From NCBI GenBank assembly GCA_013399695.1, contig VXAU01001354.1:1000905-1064904 (forward strand): DNA of 64,000 nucleotides, written 5' to 3'. Position 1 is the stretch's first letter. Every line of letters starts with the position of its first letter. Shown piece after piece: positions 1 through 11,656 of the stretch. The DNA comes from Formicarius rufipectus. Lineage: Eukaryota; Chordata; Aves; Passeriformes; Formicariidae. Below the pieces are notes generated by a model that did not search any database, was not told the origin of the DNA, and was given only the letters and a program-made list of their open reading frames with translations. Made by a program: the position numbers and the translations under genes.

Positions 1-922
1 AAAAAAAAAAACACAAAAACATGCAACTTGAATCACTAACAGATGAATCTCTTATTTTTCCATCTTTAATTCTTATTCAGTGTGATTTCTGTTCACAGGC
101 TTATCAGCAGATTTTTACTCACTGGCAATTTTTGTAGAAAGTACAGAAGATGAATCCTTAGCGAGAAGAGATGAGTGATCATTCTGTGCTAGATGAAACC
201 ATGGTGATTTACATCACCTAAATACCTGTGTCATCAATTGAAATACCTTATCATTATCCATAACAGTATCAAGTCAGATTTATACCTTGTGTCTTTTCTG
301 AAGTGTTCAGGAAAGAAAACATTTAATAATAAAAATATTTTTAAAAATTAAAAAAATCTTCCCTTACTCCTTATGTAGCTTATGTAAGAGGCACTCAGAT
401 TTGCAGTAACTGCATTTGGGGAGCCATTATTTTCCTCTCAGTGTTCTTCTGAATGGGGAATAAAAGTGAATTAAGAGGTCTGGGTAAGAGGAAAACCTGT
501 CAAAGCGATAGTGCAACGTGATGGGAAGGAGCAGGGGAGTCTATCTGCCTAGTGATTACATCAAAACTTCCATAACCGGCGACTGTTGTCAACGGCGACT
601 GTTGTCAACAAAGCCTTTGCAGGAAAGGACAGCTGAGTGTTATCTCTAGCCTGAGATGTTTGCAATGTCTGAAATCCAAGGGACTTCATCTGCTGTCATC
701 ATTAAAATTTGCTTTCATATCTAATAAAATGAACATCAAATAATTCCTCCTCAGTTCTCAACAATTAATGAAAATAACAGGCAAAAATTCTAAAATTTCT
801 ATGAATTTGTAGACATCTCTCAAATGTCCACTCTCTAGTGTGAAGATGTTTGTTTCTCTAGACTCTTTTCTCTTAGCCAATTATAATATTATTTAAACTC
901 ATAATTTGTACTTGTCTGTTTC
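1..922. other. Unique AT-rich intergenic or intronic sequence
   Basis: No recognisable gene or transposon is visible. The stretch opens with a short poly-A run. It carries one local tandem duplication at 577-608, listed separately. The rest is AT-rich, with stops in all frames. I cannot tell whether it is intergenic or part of a long intron. Confidence 0.6.
577..608. repeat. Perfect 16-bp tandem duplication
   Basis: The 16-base unit CGGCGACTGTTGTCAA occurs twice head to tail (577-592 and 593-608) without mismatch. It contains CpG sites, which are scarce in the surrounding AT-rich DNA. The absence of any CpG decay between the copies suggests a recent replication-slippage event. No function can be read from it. 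Confidence 0.9.
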
Positions 923-2125
923 AATCACAGACTTACAGAAAGGGTAAAGTCGGAAGGAATCACAGTGGAACATCTGGTCCAACCTCCCTGTTTAAGTAGG
1001 GTCATTCTCCAGCACATTGCACAGGATTATTTCCAGATGGTTCTTGAATATCTCATTGAGGGAGTCTCTATAACCTCTCTGGCCAATCTGTTCTCATGCA
1101 TGGTCACCCTCACACTAAAGAAGTTGTTCCTCATGTTCAGGTGGAACTTCTTGTGTATCAGTTTCTGCCCATTGCCTCTTGTCCTATTGCTCAGCACCAC
1201 CAAGAAGAGGTTGGCTCCATCCTCTTGGCACCCTCCTATCAGATGTTTATTGATGAGATGCCTTGAGAAGAGGCTGAATAGACCCAAGTCTCTCCATCTT
1301 TCCCTGCAAGAGAGGTGCTCCAGACCCTTAATCATCTTTGTTGACCTCTGCTAGACCCAATCCAGGAGCTCCCTGTCTCTCTTACACTGAGGAGCACAGA
1401 ACTGGACACAGATGTACCTCACCAGGGCTGAGGAGAGGGGCAGGATCATCTCCCCTGACCTGCTGGCACTGTTCTTCCTAATGCAGTTCAGGGTACTATT
1501 GGTCTTCTTGGCCACCAAGATATGCAGCTGGCTCATGGATAGCTTGGTGCTCACCAGGACCCCCAGATCCTTCTCTGCAGAGCTGCTTTCCAGAAGGTCA
1601 GCAGCCAATCTGCACTGGTGTAGGAGATTATTCTTCCCTAGCTGCAGGACTCTGCATGTGCCTTTGTGGAATTTCAGAAGGTTCCTCTCTGTCCAACTCT
1701 CCAATATTTCAACATCATTCTGAAGGGTTGCACAACCCGCTGGGGTATCAGCCATTCCAGTTTTGTGTTGTCAGCAAGCTTACTGAGGAGACATCTGACC
1801 CTTCATCCTAGTCATTGATGAATTAGTTAAACAAAACTGGTCCCAGATTGACCTTGGGGGACACCAGTAATGTCAGGCCTCCAACTAAAATCCATGCCAC
1901 TGATTATGACCCTTTAGGCTTTACTGTTCATCCAGTTCTCAATTCACCTCACTGTCTGCTCATCCAATCCATGCTTCCTCAGATTGCCTACGAAGATATT
2001 TCTGAAAGAGTGTCAAAAGCCTTGATGATGTTGAGGTAGACAATATTCAGTGTTCTGTCATTTATCCAGGTAGTTTTTTCCTCATAGAAGGAAATGTGGT
2101 TTGTCAAGCATGATTTATGAATCAT
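923..2125 (-). mobile_element. CR1 non-LTR retrotransposon, 5'-truncated, about 1.2 kb
   Basis: The left edge is the CR1 3' end in reverse: AATCACAG-type tail units followed by the characteristic GGAAGGAATCACAGTGG and GGTCCAACCTCC words. To the right follow the 3' UTR and the C-terminal part of the ORF2 reverse transcriptase on the minus strand, then about 370 bp more of ORF2 with CR1 words such as GGGGGACACCAGTA and GTCAAGCATGATTT near 2108-2124. The element is therefore 5'-truncated, as is usual for CR1. The right boundary is uncertain: weak similarity may continue to about 2200. The same subfamily appears again at 14807-15590. Confidence 0.93.
1027..1755 (-). pseudogene. CR1 ORF2 reverse-transcriptase C-terminal remnant
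   Basis: The minus-strand frame from 1755 down to 1027 reads as the CR1 ORF2 C-terminus. It shows AEKDLGVLVSTKL, the SALVRYICVQFCAPQ segment and TKMIKGLEHLS, followed by the QEDGANLF and FHLNMRNNFF blocks near the end of the protein. One in-frame TAG at 1351-1353 interrupts it. That stop sits where related copies carry a glutamine codon, so one C-to-T change explains it. Just upstream a one-base frameshift separates this frame from a SKLADNTKL stretch, a decayed version of the catalytic FADD box. The copy cannot encode an active enzyme. Confidence 0.88.
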
Positions 2126-2315
2126 TTCTTTTAAAAACATGCTTCTAAAAATCAGTATCTTTCTTGAGGGTTAAGTACACAGGTCAGTACATTGTTGCTG
2201 AGTGAAGAATTACTTCCCCATTTTTTATTTCATATTATTCCATAGTTGTGTTAGGTGAATCTGAATTCTGTTTACCAGCCACCTTCTCTGCTACCAATTC
2301 CTCTGCTGGTGAAAG

Positions 2316-2600
2316 AATCATAGAATATATTGAGTTGGAAGGGACCCATCAGGATCATCAAGTCCAACTTCTGGTCCTATGCAGGACACATCATGTGCCT
2401 GAGAGCATTTTTCAAACACTTCTTGACCTCAGACAGGCTTGGTGCTGTGACCACTTCATTGGGGAATCTATTCCAGTGCTCAAACTCTCTATGAGTGAAA
2501 AATCTTTTCCTCATATCTAGCCTATACCTCCCTTGACTCAGCTTCATATCATTTTTTCATATCCTACCATTGGTCACAAGAGACCAAAGATCAGTAGTCC
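2316..2600 (-). mobile_element. CR1 3'-end fragment, about 285 bp
   Basis: The fragment starts with AATCATAGAATATATTGAG and GTTGGAAGGGACCCATCAGGATCATCAAGTCCAACTTC, the reversed 3' terminus of an avian CR1. It continues with the words ATGTGCCTGAGAGC, GGCTTGGTGCTGTGACCAC and CATATCTAGCCTATACCTCCC, typical of the CR1 3' UTR and end of ORF2. It is a different subfamily from the copy immediately to its left, so the two are independent insertions in the same orientation about 190 bp apart. The right end is blurred between about 2595 and 2650. Confidence 0.9.
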
Positions 2601-5600
2601 ATATTCAGTCCTCTGCTTCAGATTCATACATTTCTCTCTCAATTTGTCTGTTCATTTTTATGCCAACCAACCACCACAACTGCACTATAGAACAAAGCCA
2701 ATACTTACCAAGGAATGATCCTCTCATCCCAGGCTAGATTTTCTAAGTCCAATGCCTTAAGTGTAAGAAAAACTCAAAAGGCTCTTTCACATGAAGGGCT
2801 GCATATCACTCAACACTCAACCTTCTTGATCCCACTGACCAAAATATGTGCCTGTGCAACCTCTAACATATCAAGAAACTTAAGCATTTGAAAGCAGTAG
2901 AAGACCATCACATTGTCTAAAGACAAATGAAAGGTCCAGCAAAGGGAACTCTCCATTAGCAGAAAATAAGTGCAGTCAGGCTGCACACTGTGTCTCTCAC
3001 ACCTTGCTAACAGGCATGTGTGATCATAATGAGAATAATCCTACACAAAGTACCTAGGTATGCAGGAAAACCTACATCTAAGTCTCCATCTCAGTTTTGC
3101 AGTTGCAGCACTCACTGGATGTGCCTTATGTGGACACCAACTTATGTTGTTTGTTTACGAAGACTGGGAGGAGCAGCTGAGTAATACCAAATAGCTGCAA
3201 TTGTTCCAGTCACAAGCACTCTGTATAGGATTAGAAAAATTTATTGAACAACTGCTCTAACCCAGCACTTGCTGACATACCACAGTCCTTCTGTGTATTA
3301 TCATGCTCCCCAGATCATGGGCCACAACTCACAGCAAACTCTCACTTCAAAGACTAGTAAAAATGTAGATATTTTCTGTATTTTATATTGAATTTACAGT
3401 ACTAAGCATATGTGTGCCAAGAATAATTTCTGGCTGAACTATCTTACTATAAAATTCTCATGAAATACACATAATAACAGACATTATCTTTAAACAGGGA
3501 TCAGCTGTGGCATGCATGTGTATATATCTCTGTGCATGAATACAATTTCTAAGTGCCTGTTAACATGTTTTCTTTTCTCTTTCTGCCAATATTATTGGAG
3601 GGTGTTTTAGAATATTACTTGCATGTTATTTGTTCATAATATTGATTTCCTGAATTCACATGTCATATTAGCTCAACCACTGAAGAATATAGCATGTTGA
3701 TAGACAATTACAAATCTGAAGCTGCAGTTTGCAACTCAAGGAAGAACAACTCACAATCACTGATAATTTAAAAAAATAATCATTCCCTCTTTTTTTTTAA
3801 ATAATGCAAGGAAAATGTCTCCTCCTTCTCAAGGATGATCCTTCCATACCATCAGTATCATTTTACAATTATTTTGATATTTTAAAGGCTTTTGTGTTGC
3901 CTTCAAAATTTCAGCCATCTCCTATAGTCCACTGCAGATACCTTCTACAAGGTCTTTCTATCATTTAAGCCTTAGTAGAGTTCTTAAGGCATTTTTTGGA
4001 TGAAATGTACTCCCTTTTGCAGTCTCTGTGAATTTTCTCTATGTAATTATCACAACTAGCTTCTAGGGAAGCTCTCTTCCCAGGATGAGAACCATTAGGT
4101 CCAAAATACTATCTGAGACCAGCTAAAATGTCCTTGTGACCAGAGGTGTGTAGGCTGCCTCTGGACTGTAAATAGACCTACTCTCAAATCACCAGCACCT
4201 TTGCTGTCACCAGCCCTGCTCTTAGGCTGATTTTGCTCCAGACTGTGGATGCCTGAAATAATGGATTGCTCGTTTTGTAGCTGCAAATAAAGGAATAAAA
4301 GAGAACCAACAATGTGCAAAATAGAGCCAATTATGTAAATTTTGCATGTTTGTCTTATTTGCAAAGGTAATCAGGGTCTCTCTAAAAGTCTCAACCACCT
4401 TTCATCACCCTCAGCCCCCAAAAAATTTCAGCATACCACAGAAGTCTCTTTTCAACCTATCTAAAAATTATTTTAGTGCAGAAGGCACTAGAAGTAGAAA
4501 ATGTGTGCATTCAGTTTTCAGGGACTTCACTGGCTTTTACATGATATTGGTGAAAGTTTCATTCAGCACAAATCACACATTTAGACAGATCTGCAGGTTG
4601 AATAAGTCTTTAAGAATTGCACAGAAGATTTTCAAAATGCACCTTTTTGCATCTGAATTTCTCAGATCCTGCCAAATGTATTAATTTTAGTAGAAATGCA
4701 CACGGTTTAATGCTTAGTATCAGAATGACTGTCAGTTCTCTAGTTCTCTAATTGCAGTTTGAAGGGCATCAGGCAGCATGGATAACATTGTTCTCTCACT
4801 GAACACTCCATGAAAGAGAAAACTGAAGAGTATTCCTCTTTACCCTTTTTTTCTGGGCCAAATGTTTCCAAAGAGGTGCAATATATATTATACTTGGTGA
4901 TCCAAATCCATGTATCTGTATTTCAGAAAAACTTGGGCTCTGTTGAGCTAACTGGCTTTAAAGGCCAAGGAGTTATTCTAAAGTGATACCATTTGCATTT
5001 GTGTGGTGGGAGAGGACTGCTTGCTGATTCAGGCTTTCTGAAACTCAGCAGTTCAACCACCAAAGAAAAATCTCTGTGCTGCACCCAGTGAACCAATAAT
5101 CAAGGTATTTGGTAATAATACCTTCAGGAAGGAAGTACAGATATCTTCCCTCTTTTTCCTTGCTGTAGATTTCAAGTTACTTTTCTGACATGACAGTAAA
5201 ACTGCAAATAGAAAAAGCATTGAAAATATATCACTCCGTGAAATAGAATTATTTTATTTCCAGTCACATGCAGAACTTTGAAGGTGAACTCTATTTCATT
5301 TTCTGATGGTACTTTTTTCTATTTTTGAAAGCTTTGTGCATGGGAGAACAAAGGGAAAGAATTTATCCTCTTCAGATGTAGTTAGAAAAAGGAAAATACA
5401 ATGCAGAAAATGCAGAATAGATCTAACTAAATAGGTATTGTTCTGCAAGAAAAGAAGACACAATCTCCTGAAAGCAATATGACACTAAAAAGTATTGTAA
5501 AGAAGCCTAGTTAGTAGAGCCTAGTGTAAATGCTCTGTTTAACATATGTAATTCTGAATTATTCTTCTACTCATGTACTGGTGTAAAGAACTTGTAAAGA

Positions 5601-6996
5601 AACAAAATACTTAGATTATAGGCTTGACAATAAGATAAAATGTAATTTCCTTATTTTGTGCTGTAAAGTTATTTGATTTGAGTCATAACCTTGCTAAGCT
5701 TCTAAAAAAACTGTAGGCTGGCTGCCCCTGCGGTCCTGTTGGGCAGCTGGTCCAGAATTTTCTCCCATAATAAAAAAAATTCAATTAATTTCCATCTTAA
5801 ATGCATTCACAGTTATTAATGACTCGTGCCTTTATACAGTCATCTCTTTTTTTCATTTCTTGTATTAGGTAATTATTTTGCAGTTTAACTCGTTAATTAC
5901 AACTTCTACTTTATGAATTATACATTTATATAATTGTATAAAAGATTGTATTTAAATGTTATGGAACAGCTTTGTATCTTCTGTTGCTAGATAACACTAA
6001 CAAATATCTAAACACAAATAATAATATTTGCATTTGAGTTGCAAGGACTGGATTTCACAAGCTGCAATATTGGTGTAGTAAAAATAACTGCTACCCAGGG
6101 AGAAATTCCTTCCTTTATACATGGGCTATGTTTCTATTAATTCCTGCTGCATCCCTCAGAATTGAAATCAGAAATCAGAGTGTCCCTTTGTCCAGGGTTG
6201 TATTCCGCTTGATTGAGTAGATTGATTTTAAGGACTTCAGTGCCTTCTTATTCAGCAAATTCTTGGTTACTTTGTACTTTAACCTTAATATCATGGTTAG
6301 ATAAATAGTAATAAATAAAAATGTTTAAGACTCCCAACCACAGGCCTCAGCATTTCCTAGACTGTAATAAATAATTCTTGATGTTTCCTAGGGGTATGGA
6401 AGAGGTTGTTATTAAAGCCTGCTGAAAAGGAAATATTGTAAACCCCATAAGAGCAAAATATTATCAATTCTAGCAGAGATATAATGATTCACTGGAGGAA
6501 AAATTTGTGCTTGAAGATTTTTGTGAGCATCCATGCTGGCAGTCAGGTGCTACAGGCATTTGCAAAATTTCTCATCTCATCCTGGAGATGTCAGCACCTA
6601 ATTTGCTCCTGTCAAGTCTTTCACCTTACTTTTTCCTCTTTTTGCCCTTTCTTCCAACATTGTAAGAATTGGCATGAAATTGTTCAACTTGTGCTTCAGA
6701 AAATTCTATTCTCACCCAATAATCAAATGGTTAGAACACTTGCCCATTTTGAAAAATGTCAATTCTCACTTTTCCTGGGAGTATATAACTCAGGTCCTCC
6801 ACTTTCCATGTTAGTGCAGTATAAAGAATTCTTCAGAACTGTATAAAATAAGAGCAGGTGTGAGAAGAGCACTCTGGTTCAGGTGAGAATAGTTTAAAAT
6901 CCTGAAGAGGAGGAACTAGGAGCCTCTATCTCACATCCTAGGAGAGATACCCCAGTGAAAGGGGGCACATGGTGCAGGAGAGTGTAAATAAAAAAT

Positions 6997-7018
6997 ATTT
7001 GCTAATTATTTGCTAATT
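6997..7018. repeat. Perfect 11-bp tandem repeat
   Basis: ATTTGCTAATT is repeated twice without mismatch. It is a short slippage-type repeat in AT-rich DNA, with no further meaning visible. Confidence 0.85.
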
Positions 7019-7429
7019 TAACCTGGGGGTTAAAGTGCCCAAGTCTGAAGAATAACACTCTTTTCCAGATCTAAGTTTGACACTCATAGCACCATTTTTC
7101 AAGTATGCTTGACATGACAGATATTACAGGACTCCCAAGGTCCCACAGACATGGGACTTCTGATCTTGGTCCCCAACAGCCTTCAAGCAAAGCCAAATCA
7201 CTACCTTCATTGCTTTCTGTCCCTGAAGACAATTAAAAAATGCTTACACCTCTTCTTACACCAGAAAAATCATGACAGAGAAGCACTGACGATGAGTAGG
7301 ATTCTGAACATTCTCTAAACAGAGCAGCTATTTGCCAAGTTAGCTGTGCTGATGATCCTGGTGCAATGGGGAACACCAGGCTATAAATCCTTTGCAAGAA
7401 CAATGCTGAGAAAAGGGTCAGGCCGCTTT

Positions 7430-7492
7430 TTTGTGGTTTTTTTGGTTTTTTGTTTTTTTTTTTTTTTTGTTTTTTGTTTTTTTTTTTTTGAG
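7430..7492. repeat. Poly-T / T-rich low-complexity tract
   Basis: The tract contains long T runs broken only by single G bases or pairs. On the minus strand it is an A-rich run that could be a decayed retroposon tail, but no retroposon body is recognisable on either side. It creates the artefactual long open frames in this area. Confidence 0.9.
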
Positions 7493-9883
7493 GGGGGCAT
7501 TTACAGCAGATTATTAGATCCAGGAAAAAATACAACTTTCTTTTGGCATTTAACTTTTCACATAGACCACACAGAAAAGTAAAGCAACTGCTTTGTATGG
7601 TTTGAGATCCACTATGCAGTACTTGATCAGTCTGGCCAACAGCATGTTTCTGCTTAGGCTTCAAAGAAAACTCCAATGCAGAAAGGAAAGCCTCAATCTT
7701 TTCTTTGCACTTTACTCTGGGAGATTCCTTAACCTCAGGTGCCCTAAGAGCATTGCCTCATATTGCCTTACTTTACCTCCATAGTAGCCAAAAGCAGGAG
7801 AGGAAACACAGGAAACAGGAAGAGTTTCTCTTCTGGAATGACAGCTAAGATTCTCCCCCAGCTTTCACATTCAACAATGCAGCAGCTGCAAGGACTTATC
7901 AGTTCCCAAGATTCTGCAAGACAGGTTTTGATCATAAAGAAATTGCAATGGGATATTAAAGATATGATTGCATCATCAGCTGATATGGGATCTACTGTAA
8001 AATGGATCTTTTTTGATTGAATGAGCTACCAAATATACAACTTCAAACTCTGAAATAAACATTTATATCTCCACGAACAGTTCCAAATCTGAGCATGGCC
8101 TTATTTGCCGAAGCCTACCTGAATCCCCCCTCAAAACATGACAAGCATAACTCTACAACTGGTTAAAAGAAATCTGAATTTACATATAAAGCAGTTATCT
8201 TTGTTCTTTCTCTGAATACTTTCCTGAATATTTGTCCTACTTCAGAGTAAAACCCAGCAAATTCTAAATCTCAGCATCTTACGTGCATCTAAAAAGAACT
8301 ACAAAAGCATTCAGGTATAACTCTGGAGGGTGGAAAAGTTGTTTTCTGGTTTTCATGATCAAGATAGAGAAGATAATTCATTCTGGTTCCAAGAACTGAC
8401 TTTTTTTCAGTGCAGTTTATTAAGTGATTTAAGCTTATTTCTCACAGTGATGTACTTTGCCAGTACCAGTTACCACTGATTCTGACTCCAGTTCATCTCA
8501 GTTATATAAAAATATGGCCTTGCTGAGAGGCAACTTTCAATGCTTCTCGTCCAGATCATTATTGCTTTCTGTACAGAGGAGATGCACAGAGTGAGGAATG
8601 GAAGAGACCTCACTACATGGTTCCTAAAGTTCCCTTATACTTACGTGTGAATAGATCACTACCTTACCATTAAAAAAAAAAGAAAACAAAAAAAACCCCA
8701 CAGACACGCTTGTTTTCTGAATGTCTAAACTTAGCCTCTGATATACAGAATTAATAAAACATTCCTATAACCATTCACCCTATGCAAAATCCAAAATGTT
8801 TCCAAGAATCGTGTTAACCTTCAAAAAAAAATTACAGAATTTGTTCTAAATTATTGAATTATGACTCACAGCAATTAGATGTAGTACAATAACTGCTACT
8901 AAAATATTATGATTTAACCCATCATATAAATAATTGTATGGTGATGTAACACTATTCCCTAGAGAATATTCAGTCTTCAACCTTCAGCTGGTTAGCCTAG
9001 GTATCACTCAGGTTTCACTTAGGCTTTAGAGTTCATTGAATGCATATGGCTCAACTTAGCACTCTGCAGGTGATTCTCACTCATTGGTTATGTCTGACAT
9101 TTTTCTCACTAATGCCAGTGATGTAGGAAACTGAAAGAATTTTAAAAGAAGGCATTTAGGGAACAGTTAATATATGATTGAATCGTTATGTCAATGTTCA
9201 TTTCTTGAATGTTCTTAGAATATGGTATTTGTTATTCCCTTTATTAGCAATCCAACATTTACTAAAGGTTGCAGATGTTACCACCAGTGAAAACACGTCC
9301 ACAATTCCTTATATCTCTGATTCAGCTTAAAAGCTCATTTTTACCTCTTTTTGCTAATTGTAGGGTATAATGTGTATACCCCATTCTAGTTTTCTTTCAC
9401 ACTTACTTTCTTGGAAGCAGGTACATATTTTGTAGTATCTGATGCCTCTTTCTGACAATTTTCCTTGACAAAATATTAACTTGAAGTTGTGGCTCCTCTT
9501 CTGATGCCTGTGGAATTTTTCAGCGTGAGACATCTGACTTGCCACAAATAGCACTAGGAACTAAATTCAGCTTTAAGAACTGCTAATCAAGGTTTGATAC
9601 ACAACGTTTTTTAACACTTTCTGCTTGCCAGAAGAGGAATTCTGTGAATATTAGTAGCACTAATGAACAGGGAGTAGGATCACACACATCATGCAGTTAA
9701 TACTTTGCTGCTTAGCAACAGTTTAACACTTAAATTTTGGCAGCACCATTAGTAGCTTAGTTGTTTTCTTGTTTTGCACTGGTTCAATGACAAGCAAAGT
9801 AGCACTTTGAATAAAACATTTGCAGATTTAATACTAGAAAATGCAGTTTATAACACAACCTTTTTGCCAACACTGGACTGTGT

Positions 9884-9908
9884 TGTATCACACAAGGACT
9901 GTGATACA
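9884..9908. other. Perfect 9-bp stem, 7-base loop inverted repeat
   Basis: TGTATCACA at 9884-9892 is the exact reverse complement of TGTGATACA at 9900-9908, with a 7-base spacer. An octamer GGACTGTG is also directly repeated at 9875-9882 and 9896-9903, overlapping the hairpin. It may be chance or a binding-site dyad. No adjacent gene gives it a context. Confidence 0.75.
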
Positions 9909-11569
9909 GATGTTTGTAAGGCTGAATGATGCGTTAATATTTAAAATTCTACTCTCAGCTGGGCAGATATCAATGAGTACACCAATTACTGCCCATAAGA
10001 ATATGTGATTTATTAAGTGTGTCATCCACCTGTCTATTTAATTGAGAAGTAAGATTGTCAAATAGCATAAAGCTGGCAGCACCTCAGAAGTTAATTATAA
10101 ATACTTTTCACTGAGTAATCTAATGATTTAAAACACTATTTATCATGTGGGTTTTTTTTTTTTAGTTTTCTTACCATTCAAGAAAAGTTTATATTTTAAA
10201 TCAATGTCAGCAATTTTGGTTTATGCCTATTGTTCACAACAAAGAATACCCAGAATGCTACTGTTTGGGGGAGGAGGGGTGGTGAGGGGTCATATGTATG
10301 AACTCTAAGAGGTAATTCTTCTTTTACACCAACACAATAAACTTATTCCCATAAGTAATTATTTGGTCCTGAGCGCAGTGAGATTTTTCTACATGAGAAA
10401 CATAACTCCAAAGTATTAAATAGTGAATAGGTTGCATACTAATGGTTTAGGTAGCTCTTTTGTTCTTTGCTTCAGCATATCTCCCTCTATTAAAAAGAAA
10501 GGTTGGATACAGTGTTTGTTCTAGCACCAAACATCGAAGGACTCTTAATCCATCATTCGGAAAATACAAATGAATAAAGCAAGGTCTGTAAGTCCTTTTG
10601 CAAAAGTATGAAGTGCTAACCATTTATCACTGATAAGACAGGTAATAGTGGAACATTAAAGGCTGAAAAGATTCAGAAACCTTGTAAAATAGCACTTCTC
10701 CCTACAGCCGAGATTAACTGAGATTCCCATCTCACTCTCAGTACTGTTAATTCTTTGAAGCAGAATCCATCATCTCATAATACAGCTATGTACTGTAGCC
10801 TACAGAAGCCCAATTCTGATCTCAGGCTCTAGGTACTATCAGAAATGAAAATTAAAAATTATTTTAAAAGCATTTTTCTTAAAATGAGAAATACATGCTT
10901 CTATGTCCAAAAAAAAATGTTATAATGCACATAGCTGAAAATTTGACTACAGGGGGAAATATTGCACTAAGTTCCTGAAGGGTACATATATGTATGAATA
11001 AGATATAAGATTTCTCCGAAGCAAAGTTCTTTGTGCTTTTTCATCATCAGACCTGGTCACAAAAACATCTTCCATATGAAATTATAAATAGCCTGATAAT
11101 AAGATAATAATGTAGAGCAATGATTATATTGTGAGTGCTTAAGATAAAAGCAGCTAAAATGTTTCAAGCTCTAGTCCTGTTCTATATCTTTTCAAGAACA
11201 GTGATGCTCATAGCCAAGCAAGACAAACAAATAAGACTTCTATAATCTCCATAATGGAAGGCTACTGGAGGCTTCACTTCACATAATAAAGGATTACATG
11301 TGTCTAATGTCTGGACAGAACCACTCTTTGTGGGGGAGAAAACACCCAGGATATATTCTGCCATTTCAATTTACAGTCCATAAAGGCAATCTCAAACAAT
11401 ATCCAAAATATCTGTTCTGATTTTTTCCTCAGTGTTTTGCTGTGACATTTTGAGCACATACTACTTTGTTGGCCATCATGATGTATTCTGCACTAACATA
11501 TTTACTACAATTTGTCCAATGGGAACTGTACAATGAGTGACCTCCTCTTGTGTATTGTGAATTTTTAAC

Positions 11570-11656
11570 ATTTTGTTTTGTTTGTTTGGTTGGTTGGGGT
11601 TTTATTTGTGGGTTTTTTGTTTGTTTGTTTTGTTTGGGTTTTTGTTGTTTTTTTTA
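11570..11656. repeat. GTTT-rich low-complexity tract
   Basis: The tract consists of TTTG, GTTT, GGTT and GGGTTT words in irregular order. It is a T/G-rich low-complexity stretch of a kind common in bird genomes. Similar tracts occur near 37200-37270 and, on the opposite strand, near 45712-45780 and 57285-57342. Confidence 0.85.

Noticed and set aside
965..1354. Plus-strand frames over the CR1 copy (also 1412-1723)
   Set aside because: These are antisense shadows of the CR1 ORF2 on the minus strand.
7233..7676. Open minus-strand frame of 147 codons
   Set aside because: It runs through a poly-T/poly-A tract and encodes a lysine/proline homopolymer-like centre. The length is an artefact of low-complexity DNA, and no domain flanks it.
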